From an uncultured Porphyromonadaceae bacterium (GTDB taxonomy: Bacteria > Bacteroidota > Bacteroidia > Bacteroidales > Muribaculaceae): a DNA stretch of 18,290 nucleotides. The notes under the pieces were generated by a model. That model was given only the letters and a program-made list of their open reading frames with translations. It was not told the DNA's origin and made no database searches. Below, piece after piece: positions 8,997-14,609 of the stretch (within the stretch, counting starts at the first letter, position 1; each line of letters starts with the position of its first letter). Where the stretch lies: NCBI GenBank assembly GCA_900548875.1, contig URMA01000061.1, positions 1 through 18,290 of the forward strand. The letters are read 5' to 3'. A program made the position numbers and the translations under genes.

Positions 8997-9011
8997 CTTG
9001 TTTTCGGTTTT

Positions 9012-9386
9012 TTATTCTTTCAGTAAATCATCCATCATGGACTGCAAATTTGCCATGTCACAATATTGGTTATATCCTCCTCTGTAGTCTTTTGCGTGTT
9101 GGGCTGTCCGTATCAGAAACGAATCAAGTTCAACTCTTACGCCGCCGCCCATTCGGGCTAACGTGGAAGAGTGACTGATGTAAACGAACTTGCCGTTGCG
9201 CTCGATGAAACATGAGGTATCATAATGTCCTTTTAAGTTGGATGCCACCTGTGCACCGACCGCCGTTGCATATTTGGAAATCTCACGTACCAATGCTGTC
9301 TGGAAACTGCGATACTCTTTTGAAACATAGCCTCCTGCATCTGCAAGGATAGCGTTCTGCCATTTGGTATAAAAATTCTGTGCCAT
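9012..9386 (-). CDS. Hypothetical accessory protein, 124 aa
   Basis: I do not recognise a named family. The start at 9386 gives MAQNFYTKWQNAILADAG and lies 11 bases after the preceding gene's stop. A longer start at 9425 would overlap that gene and adds an AT-biased N-terminus. The protein looks soluble, with an amphipathic helical start, a central beta-like part (SCFIERNGKFVYISHSSTLA) and an Asp/Tyr-rich end (KDYRGGYNQYCDMANL). It has no signal peptide or membrane segment. It is the last gene of a three-gene minus-strand unit that ends at the bidirectional terminator. The genes are small and closely packed, as is usual for accessory genes in Bacteroidales conjugative elements. Defence or anti-defence would be a guess. 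Confidence 0.72.
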   Translation of the reverse strand: MAQNFYTKWQNAILADAGGYVSKEYRSFQTALVREISKYATAVGAQVASNLKGHYDTSCFIERNGKFVYISHSSTLARMGGGVRVELDSFLIRTAQHAKDYRGGYNQYCDMANLQSMMDDLLKE

Positions 9387-9397
9387 ATTGATATTTA

Positions 9398-9655
9398 TTA
9401 TTCGTTCCGCAAATAACTTTTCCACTTCTCGCCGTCAATGGTCAGTTTGCCCATTTCCCAATCGTATTCCACTTCCGGTATATTGGTATAAGGGAAATGA
9501 ACGGTGTAACCTATCTGTCCGTAAGAGCAATGCAGAGGGGTAACACAAATCTCCCAACCGAAGTAAAGTTGCGGTGTGCAGTATTTCCGCCAGTTGAAAC
9601 GACCTGCGGCAATATTGCCGCAAAGCCGTTTTAAGATTTTGTCTTCGTTTGTCAT
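9398..9655 (-). CDS. Hypothetical small protein, 85 aa
   Basis: The start at 9655 (MTNEDKILKRLCGNIAAG) is preferred over the more distal ATG at 9709 because a good SD, AAAGGAGG, precedes it. Its ATG overlaps the TGA of the preceding gene (ATGA), indicating translational coupling. The protein is rich in Trp, Tyr and Cys (FNWRKYC, YFGWEICV, EYDWEMGK), looks compact and soluble, and has no known motif that I can name. The two flanking genes are in the same orientation, so the three are probably one operon expressed from the leader at about 10138-10362. Confidence 0.75.
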   Translation of the reverse strand: MTNEDKILKRLCGNIAAGRFNWRKYCTPQLYFGWEICVTPLHCSYGQIGYTVHFPYTNIPEVEYDWEMGKLTIDGEKWKSYLRNE

Positions 9656-10119
9656 TCTGTACCTCCTTTGCTGAGTATGGTGAGTTGTCCGGGACGGTCT
9701 GGGAACCAATAGGCATCACTGTCGATATATACGCATCTACCGCCATTCCAAGGCTTTCTGAAAGCTAATACTTCTTTGGGGCCAAATACCACCCCGTAGT
9801 CGTTAGTAAACGCCACCATATCGCCTACAGCCAAATCATTGTCTGTTTCCATGACTTCGGAAAGACGGTTGAAAAACTCCATGCCCTCGGCTTCACGCTC
9901 TTTTTTCCAGCGCAAAAATTCCTCTTTGTGGCTTCTCGATGAGCCAATAGGTGATAGCTCCGATGCCAAGACTTCAATCTCTGAAGAACCTGTTGCGATT
10001 AAAATAATACTGTCGCTATCCACTTTTTCGGGAGTTGAGATAATTCGACATTCTACATCGTTATCGGCAGTGTGCCAATAAAGGAGGTTGCCTTGCTTGA
10101 TGAAATCGTACTTGCTCAT
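9652..10119 (-). CDS. Hypothetical accessory protein, 155 aa
   Basis: The start is placed at 10119 (MSKYDFIKQGNLLYWHTADN). Codons further upstream run into the repeated leader and give low-quality sequence. The beginning is beta-rich (LLYWHTADNDVECRII), a charged helical middle follows (HKEEFLRWKKEREAEGMEFF), and the end contains VGDMVAFTNDYGVVFGPKEV and CVYIDSDAYWFPDRPG, which look like beta strands of a small barrel. There is no signal peptide or membrane segment. The family is not recognised. It is the first gene of the three-gene minus-strand unit, and its stop overlaps the next start by four bases. No Shine-Dalgarno is seen before the ATG; the upstream bases are AT-rich, as is common in Bacteroidales. 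Confidence 0.78.
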   Translation of the reverse strand: MSKYDFIKQGNLLYWHTADNDVECRIISTPEKVDSDSIILIATGSSEIEVLASELSPIGSSRSHKEEFLRWKKEREAEGMEFFNRLSEVMETDNDLAVGDMVAFTNDYGVVFGPKEVLAFRKPWNGGRCVYIDSDAYWFPDRPGQLTILSKGGTE

Positions 10120-10137
10120 TGTCTTTTGATTTATTGA

Positions 10138-10362
10138 TTTTTTATTTCCCTTTTCTTGAAGTCTTCTGACTTCGCCCAAAAGGGTTGTTTTCATGTGCGT
10201 TCCAAACGGGGGATACAAGAACGACGGACAAGGAACCTGCGATGAAATTTTATGAAATACCGTTATCTCCGATTACGGAAAGTTGTCATCAAATTTTATT
10301 TCAGGTAGCGATAGCGGTACTTGAACCATGTTCGTCCACCGTACCTTTGCACACGAAAACAA
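10138..10362 (-). repeat. Leader repeat unit A: structured upstream region of the minus-strand three-gene unit
   Basis: Homologous to the unit at 11051-11275. Shared landmarks are a TTTTTATTTCCC-like edge, a small hairpin (GAAGTC 10158-10163 with GACTTC 10168-10173), a long inverted repeat with TTGTTTTCATGTGC (10185-10198) and GCACACGAAAACAA (10349-10362, one wobble-type mismatch), and TACCTTTG at 10342-10349. Exactly 150 bases separate the arms in both units. A conserved core, CCGATTACGGAAAG, lies near 10289-10302. As a minus-strand transcript it would be a 5' leader closed by a 14-bp helix. No convincing protein is encoded. Confidence 0.6.
10321..10349 (+). promoter_or_regulatory. Bacteroidales-type promoter inside leader unit A, pointing away from the minus-strand genes
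   Basis: TTG (10321-10323) and the -7 box TACCTTTG (10342-10349) are separated by 18 bases, matching the Bacteroidales -33/-7 consensus (TTTG...TAnnTTTG). Transcription would run rightward through 10356-10543, where there is no protein gene, towards the 3' end of the minus-strand gene 10544-11026. The same arrangement, with the same spacing, occurs in unit B. Confidence 0.5.
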
Positions 10363-10495
10363 GCCTGTGGCGTATGTCGGGGTAGTGAAGGGATTATACC
10401 CTTAAAAAAGGAATATACCGGCAGTGAAACCGGTGGCGGAAGCTCTGCAGAGCATATTTATAAAAGTAACCGGTGAGCCTGTGCAAAAAAGAGAG
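10363..10495. other. Non-coding stretch with several short inverted repeats
   Basis: No plausible protein gene. It holds AAGGG/CCCTT (10388-10392 and 10399-10403), ACCGG/CCGGT (10417-10421 and 10430-10434) and a perfect 12-base palindrome GCTCTGCAGAGC (10442-10453). It lies downstream of the rightward promoter in unit A and upstream, in plus orientation, of the hairpin at 10497-10523. It could therefore encode a small structured RNA, but this is weakly supported. Confidence 0.3.
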
Positions 10496-10496
10496 T

Positions 10497-10523
10497 AACC
10501 ACCCGCCTCAAAAGCGGGTGGTT
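10497..10523 (-). terminator. Intrinsic terminator of the 160-aa minus-strand gene
   Basis: A perfect 10-bp stem, AACCACCCGC (10497-10506) with GCGGGTGGTT (10514-10523), has a 7-base loop. On the minus strand it is followed by ACTCTCTTTTTTG, a T-rich tail; on the plus strand no T-run follows. It lies 21 bases beyond the stop of the gene at 10544-11026. Confidence 0.85.
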
Positions 10524-10543
10524 GCCAATGTTTCGGACAAACA

Positions 10544-11026
10544 TCAGAAGTGGTAATCAACAACTCCTCCGATGTAGAGTATCGTTCCCGGTTCAAGCCT
10601 ACAAACAAACTCCATAAACGCAAAGGACTGTTCGGCAAAAGATTGGCAGCCGTCGCCATCCAAATAGAAATGATAGGCGACATCCAACGGATTTTCCACT
10701 GCCTGTTTGAGATAATAGGTCGACCCCCATTCCAACATATTATCTGCCGTAAGAGCATCCGCTCTCTTTTTGATATTGGCGACATACTCCTCTTTCCATT
10801 GCTCTATGCCACCATTATAGCGCATGGTGTCATCGGATATAAGCTCGAACATTCCGTTGGGTAAGGCATAATTGACCAAATTGGCAATATCCTCTTTACG
10901 GTTTTCCTCGTCTATTTCTGAACAATAGTCATAGAAGCTCCCGTCTCCTTGCTGGAGTGTGTCCTCATTCAGATAGTTTTCTTTGTCTATCGGCTCCGTT
11001 GAAATTTGAAAAATCCTGCTGTGCAT
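10544..11026 (-). CDS. Hypothetical accessory protein, 160 aa
   Basis: The protein starts MHSRIFQISTEPIDKENYLN and is strongly acidic. It contains SFYDYCSEIDEENRKEDIAN, a Trp-containing amphipathic middle (IEQWKEEYVANIKKRADA) and a C-terminal beta-like end, PGTILYIGGVVDYHF. No signal peptide, membrane helix or catalytic motif is recognised. Acidic proteins of this size in mobile elements are sometimes DNA mimics or anti-defence factors, but nothing here proves that. The gene forms its own transcription unit, with leader repeat unit B upstream and a strong terminator downstream. The start is the first ATG after an AT-rich stretch without an SD. Confidence 0.78.
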   Translation of the reverse strand: MHSRIFQISTEPIDKENYLNEDTLQQGDGSFYDYCSEIDEENRKEDIANLVNYALPNGMFELISDDTMRYNGGIEQWKEEYVANIKKRADALTADNMLEWGSTYYLKQAVENPLDVAYHFYLDGDGCQSFAEQSFAFMEFVCRLEPGTILYIGGVVDYHF

Positions 11027-11050
11027 AATTGTAAATTTTAATTTGTTAAA

Positions 11051-11275
11051 CTTTTTATTTCCCTCTTCTTGAAGCTCTTTCGGCTTCTCGTTGGGGAATG
11101 ATTTTTATGCAGGACTGACAGACGGATCGAGGCAAATAAGACAAGTGAACGGCGGGCGGATTTTACGGAATACCCCAATCTGCGATTTGCGGAAGGCTGC
11201 TGTAAAATTCGCAAAACGTTAGCATTTGCGGCTCTTGGCAATTGACCGAACGCTGTACCTTTGCATAAAAATCAC
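11051..11275 (-). repeat. Leader repeat unit B: structured upstream region of the 160-aa gene
   Basis: Second copy of the leader described at 10138-10362. It has the same TTTTTATTTCCC edge, hairpin GAAGC (11071-11075) with GCTTC (11083-11087), and a 13-bp perfect inverted repeat TGATTTTTATGCA (11099-11111) with TGCATAAAAATCA (11262-11274). The -7-like TACCTTTG is at 11256-11263, and the core GCGATTTGCGGAAGG near 11180. The arms differ in sequence from unit A but remain complementary to each other. An inner helix ATTTTAC/GTAAAAT (near 11161-11167 and 11210-11216) is also possible. The distance from GAAG to TACC is 184 bases in A and 185 in B. Confidence 0.6.
11235..11263 (+). promoter_or_regulatory. 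Bacteroidales-type promoter inside leader unit B
   Basis: TTG (11235-11237), an 18-base spacer and TACCTTTG (11256-11263) match the -33/-7 consensus and the layout in unit A. Transcription would run rightward into 11270-11446, where I see no gene, towards the B12 operon. It could supply a second, riboswitch-traversing transcript, or it may be a conserved part of the repeat with no promoter role. Confidence 0.45.
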
Positions 11276-11446
11276 CCGACAGGAATTGCCGACATAAGGG
11301 GAGAAGACGAATTAAAAAATAAATGATTGGGCAATGGCATATCGTTATTCGCAACTAAAAAATGGTAGAAAGAGTACATTTTTATATTCATAAAAGCTGT
11401 TATCAGAAAAAATGGAGAAAAAAGAAATTATATAAAAAATAACTCT
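11276..11446. other. AT-rich intergenic junction between accessory units and B12 operon
   Basis: No gene is supported. The sequence is AT-rich, with A-tracts and many stops in all frames. This is the natural boundary between the mobile-element accessory genes and the B12 cargo operon. I found no clear att-like direct repeat. Confidence 0.5.
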
Positions 11447-11454
11447 TAACTTTG
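11447..11454 (+). promoter_or_regulatory. -7 box of the B12 operon promoter
   Basis: TAACTTTG (11447-11454) matches the Bacteroidales -7 consensus TAnnTTTG and lies just before the first conserved bases of the cobalamin riboswitch, placing the transcript start near 11461. A clear -33 TTTG is not visible; the upstream region is A/T-rich. Confidence 0.65.
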
Positions 11455-11457
11455 CAC

Positions 11458-11630
11458 CAGTTAAGTTTCCTATCGAAGTGTCGATTGGAATTAAAAGGGA
11501 ATCCCGGTGAAAATCCGGAGCTGTACTCGCAGCTGTAAGTCCTATTAAAGTTTATCGCACTCTTTGCCACTGGTGAAAGCTGGGAAGGCGCGATAAGCGG
11601 GATGAGCCAGAAGACCTGCTTGATAAGATA
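11458..11630 (+). ncRNA. Cobalamin (adenosylcobalamin-class) riboswitch controlling the B12 operon
   Basis: The conserved cobalamin riboswitch core is directly readable. It comprises the CCGGTGAAAATCCGG arm (11504-11518), GCAGCTGTAAGTCC (11529-11542), GCCACTG (11566-11572), GGGAAGGC (11582-11589) and the B12 box GAGCCAGAAGACCTGC (11604-11619), close to the consensus RAGYCAGGAGACCTGCC. A TTATCGC/GCGATAA stem (11552-11558 with 11590-11596) closes the arm before the B12 box. The family represses downstream B12-uptake genes when cobalamin binds, and the following genes are BtuH/BtuG-like, which agrees. Confidence 0.96.
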
Positions 11631-11796
11631 TGATTTAGTGACCACGTGATAATTGGCATTAGATCAAAATGAACAGAGGCTCATCCAAAGACCACCTGTA
11701 TTCTTTTTGATAACCGGTTTCTCATTCGTTGCAAATCTATCGCAAGGAAAACGAATGTGTAATTAAACTTTTTGTTTAACTTTTAATACTTGAGTT
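11631..11796 (+). promoter_or_regulatory. Riboswitch expression platform / 5' leader
   Basis: This non-coding leader lies between the aptamer and the first start codon. It contains an imperfect hairpin CATTCGTTGC...GCAAggaAAACGAATG (11723-11757) and a stem TTAAAC/GTTTAA (11763-11768 and 11774-11779) close to ATG 11797. The latter could affect ribosome access. There is no strong GC-rich terminator, so control of translation initiation seems more likely than termination. Confidence 0.45.
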
Positions 11797-12765
11797 ATGA
11801 AAAAGAATTTTAGGTTTATGGCAATGGCCGTTGTAGCAATGGCCGCCACAGTGTTCACCGGATGTTCGTCCGACGATGACTTCCTTACTCCGTATGAAGA
11901 AAGTGCGATTCAAACCCGCGCAACACCTAACCCCGATGGAACGACTACCATCACGTTTGATGATTTTGCCTCTTCGATGATGGCTATGACAACTTCCTAC
12001 GGTGCTAATTATTATGGAAATGTGGGTTCGTATACCCAAGTAAAAGAAATTGCTGATCCAGATGGAGTGTTCATGTCTGAGATTAACACTGTGACTAATA
12101 ATTATGGAACATTCAACAATTTCTCTTGTGGTGGATTAGCATTGTCTAAATGGAATTACCGTACCAATCCATCTTCTGCCGAAGGAATTACGATTACCGG
12201 TGATACCATACCGAGTGATTGGTGGTATTCCTATAACAATCAAATGAGTGTTTATGATACGACTTCTGTTAATGGCTCTAACGAAGGTGCAGGTCATAGC
12301 GGAAATAATTTTGCTGTTGTTTATGGTTATTCTGATGAATATAATACCGAATGGATGGCTCAACCCGAATTCTATTTAACAGGCGAATATACTCTAAAAG
12401 GTTTATGGTTCTGTAATTCATCATATACCTATGGTGTAATCATGCATGGTAATAAATTCGGCGCATCCGGTGTAGCTACTCCGCTGTCAGCACAAGTCGA
12501 TGCAGGCGGAAACCATATTGGGTATTTCCAAGTTGAACTTGAATGTTATGATTTTGCTGGTAATAAGTTAGCTACATACACCAAGGTATTAGCCGATTAT
12601 AGAAATGGGAAGAACGAAAATCCCGTTACTACATGGACATATTGGCCTATTAATCAAGCTGGAGTAGGATTTGTGAAATTTAACTTTTCAGGTTCCGACA
12701 CAGGAGAGTATGGCTTAAATACCCCTGCATACCTCTGTATTGATGATATTGTTTTTGAAAACTAA
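11797..12765 (+). CDS. btuH: DUF4465-type surface lipoprotein, BtuH-like vitamin B12-binding protein
   Basis: The protein has 322 aa. The signal peptide MKKNFRFMAMAVVAMAATVF is followed by the lipobox TGC (Cys23) and then SSDDD, the acidic lipoprotein export signal that sends Bacteroidetes lipoproteins to the cell surface. The mature part has the DUF4465 look: ITFDDFASS near the start, Trp/Tyr/Asn-rich beta strands (SCGGLALSKWNYRTN, NNFAVVYGYS, EFYLTGEYTLKGLWFCN), a GYFQVELECYDFAGNKL strand, and the end TPAYLCIDDIVFEN. The BtuH family of B12-binding surface lipoproteins has this domain. It is the first gene after the cobalamin riboswitch, which supports the role strongly. The exact paralogue class cannot be fixed from sequence alone. 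Sampled GC is low (20 of 60 bases at 12361-12420). Confidence 0.8.
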   Translation: MKKNFRFMAMAVVAMAATVFTGCSSDDDFLTPYEESAIQTRATPNPDGTTTITFDDFASSMMAMTTSYGANYYGNVGSYTQVKEIADPDGVFMSEINTVTNNYGTFNNFSCGGLALSKWNYRTNPSSAEGITITGDTIPSDWWYSYNNQMSVYDTTSVNGSNEGAGHSGNNFAVVYGYSDEYNTEWMAQPEFYLTGEYTLKGLWFCNSSYTYGVIMHGNKFGASGVATPLSAQVDAGGNHIGYFQVELECYDFAGNKLATYTKVLADYRNGKNENPVTTWTYWPINQAGVGFVKFNFSGSDTGEYGLNTPAYLCIDDIVFEN

Positions 12766-12771
12766 TTTTAT

Positions 12772-12820
12772 AACCACCCCTTTCAAGGAAATTTAAACTT
12801 GGAAGTGGTGGTTGTCTTTT
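12772..12820 (+). terminator. Hairpin with short T-run between btuH-like gene and PKD lipoprotein
   Basis: AACCACC and CTT pair with AAG and GGTGGTT (12772-12813), with one mismatch and an inner CAAG/CTTG stem, followed by TCTTTT (12815-12820). This is a moderate intrinsic terminator. No new promoter or riboswitch is seen before the next gene, so partial read-through would give more of the first lipoprotein than of the distal ones. Confidence 0.6.
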
Positions 12821-12840
12821 AATCTAACCAGCTTGTATTC

Positions 12841-14586
12841 ATGGTAATCAAAAATTTATTTTTTTTTACACTCGCTGTATTATTCATATCCTGCAATCGG
12901 GATGAGGTTGTCGTTGCAGAATCCGGACAAGCCCCAGTGATTGAACTCGATAGTGAAGACGGTATCTATGCAGTCAAGATTGGCCGGGAACTGGTCATCG
13001 CACCGACTTACCGGTACGCAGACCATGCCTTGTTTGCCTGGACCATAGAGGGGAAACTGATTTCCACAGACCCGACCCTGAAATACACGTGGGATGAATC
13101 GGGGGAGGTCTTTATTACGCTGCGGGTGGACAACGAAAACGGTCATGCCGAAGAAGAGGTGAAAGTGGAAGTGAGGGATTTGTTGCCCCCGGCCATCAAT
13201 CTGTATGTGCCGGCCAAAGGATTGAAAGTACAAAAAGGCATAGAGAATACCCTGACTGCCGTGATTGCCCATCGCGACCTTGCCGGTTTCAAGGTGGAAT
13301 GGGTACGTGCAGGGGTTGTGGTATCCACCGATACGACCTATACGTTTAAGGAAAATCAGGTGGGAGTTTTTCCGATTACCATAACAGCATCCAACGAGGA
13401 TGGTGAAACCAAGAAAGAGTTGGAGATAGAGGTGGTCGAGAATATGCCTTATGAGGTTGTTTTCCCTGCCCCGTCTTATGAGCAGTCTGTTTCCACACGC
13501 TATACGTTTGCCGGGCGACCAGTGTTCTTGCGTCCATTGCTGGACTATTTCGAGAATCCGCAATACCGCTGGAGCATAGACGGTAAGCCCGTGGAAGGTG
13601 AAACCGGTCGGGTGTATAAGTTCACCCCTTCGTCCGCCGGAGAATACCGGATAACCGTCTCTGTCACCGAAATGCAAAATAGCATATCCGTGGAATCCGC
13701 CGTCACCGTAGTTTGCGTGAACGGGTCGGAATCTTCCGGATATCGTGCTGCTTCAGGTGCGAGTTCGGCCTATTCCAACAGAGTGTATGAATATACGCCG
13801 GCTCCCGGACAATTCATCAACGAAACCAATACTGGTGGTTTTACCGGTAGCGAATCGACCCGAGAAGCGGCCGTCGAATATGCTTCCAAGCGTATTGCCA
13901 AGCAAAGTTATGTATCTCTCGGCTCCTTTGGCGGTTACATCATAGTAGGGTTTGACCACAGCATTCAGAATAAGGGTGGATATGATTTTGCTATTCAGGG
14001 CAATGCCTTTGATTCTTCCAATGAACCGGGGATAGTGTGGGTGATGCAGGATGTCAACGGCAATGGACTTCCCGATGATGAGTGGTACGAACTGCGGGGC
14101 AGCGAAACAGGGAAACCCACCACCATTCAAGATTATGAGGTGACCTATTTCCGACCGGCCTCGGATGGTTCACACACTTATTGGATTGACAATTTGGGAA
14201 ACACTGGCTGGGTCGATTTCAATGCCTACCACACGCAACCTTACTATTATCCGTTGTGGATTACGGCCGACTCCTACACTTTGTACGGTACTCGACTATT
14301 GCCACGCAATTCACAAAGTCCATCCACAGGTTACTGGAGTAACTCTCCTTATGACTGGGGGTATGTGGATAATTGCGGTTCCGATATGTTGGCTGGTGAT
14401 TCGTATGACGGTTCTGGACAGAAAAACGGATTCAAAATATCTAATGCCATGTATCACGACGGCTCTCCGGTAAATCTCCAATACATCGACTTCATAAAAG
14501 TTCAGAATGGAGCCTTGGCTAAAAGCGGCGTTTTAGGAGAAATCTCTACCGAAGTATTTTCGTTCCAAGATTTAAACATAAAGTAA
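12841..14586 (+). CDS. PKD-like domain surface lipoprotein of the B12 operon
   Basis: The protein has 581 aa. Signal peptide MVIKNLFFFTLAVLFIS with lipobox Cys18, then NRDEV, fits surface export. Three Ig/PKD-like modules follow at about 30-110, 115-200 and 205-290. Each has the 'W.i.g......y.f...G.y.itv.....' pattern (FAWTIEGK...GEVFITLRV; VEWVRAGVVV...GVFPITITA; YRWSIDGKPV...GEYRITVSV). The C-terminal part (about 300-581) is a beta-rich Trp/Tyr-rich domain with DVNGNGLPDDEWYELRG, a possible calcium-binding loop, and YYYPLWITADSYTLYGTRL. This architecture is common next to DUF4465 and BtuG-type genes in Bacteroidales. It probably helps capture or present corrinoid, or stabilises the receptor; the ligand is not known from the sequence. 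It lies 75 bases after the btuH-like gene and 23 bases before the next gene. Confidence 0.82.
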   Translation: MVIKNLFFFTLAVLFISCNRDEVVVAESGQAPVIELDSEDGIYAVKIGRELVIAPTYRYADHALFAWTIEGKLISTDPTLKYTWDESGEVFITLRVDNENGHAEEEVKVEVRDLLPPAINLYVPAKGLKVQKGIENTLTAVIAHRDLAGFKVEWVRAGVVVSTDTTYTFKENQVGVFPITITASNEDGETKKELEIEVVENMPYEVVFPAPSYEQSVSTRYTFAGRPVFLRPLLDYFENPQYRWSIDGKPVEGETGRVYKFTPSSAGEYRITVSVTEMQNSISVESAVTVVCVNGSESSGYRAASGASSAYSNRVYEYTPAPGQFINETNTGGFTGSESTREAAVEYASKRIAKQSYVSLGSFGGYIIVGFDHSIQNKGGYDFAIQGNAFDSSNEPGIVWVMQDVNGNGLPDDEWYELRGSETGKPTTIQDYEVTYFRPASDGSHTYWIDNLGNTGWVDFNAYHTQPYYYPLWITADSYTLYGTRLLPRNSQSPSTGYWSNSPYDWGYVDNCGSDMLAGDSYDGSGQKNGFKISNAMYHDGSPVNLQYIDFIKVQNGALAKSGVLGEISTEVFSFQDLNIK

Positions 14587-14609
14587 AAAACAATAATAAC
14601 ATATTACAA

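Noticed and set aside
10185..10385. Short plus-strand frame within leader unit A (peptide containing MKFYEIPL)
   Set aside because: The aligned segment in unit B keeps only weak similarity and lacks a matching start. The conserved lengths and pairing arms favour a non-coding structured element.
10442..10453. Palindrome GCTCTGCAGAGC as an attachment or integration core
   Set aside because: No second copy or flanking direct repeat was seen in the window, and no integrase gene is present.
9012..11275. CRISPR array or integron
   Set aside because: Only two diverged long repeats about 900 bases apart, no short regular spacers, no cas genes or integron integrase. The repeats precede genes rather than following them as attC sites would.
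11403..11645. Minus-strand 80-codon frame over the riboswitch
   Set aside because: It lies on the opposite strand to an unmistakable cobalamin riboswitch and has no protein features.
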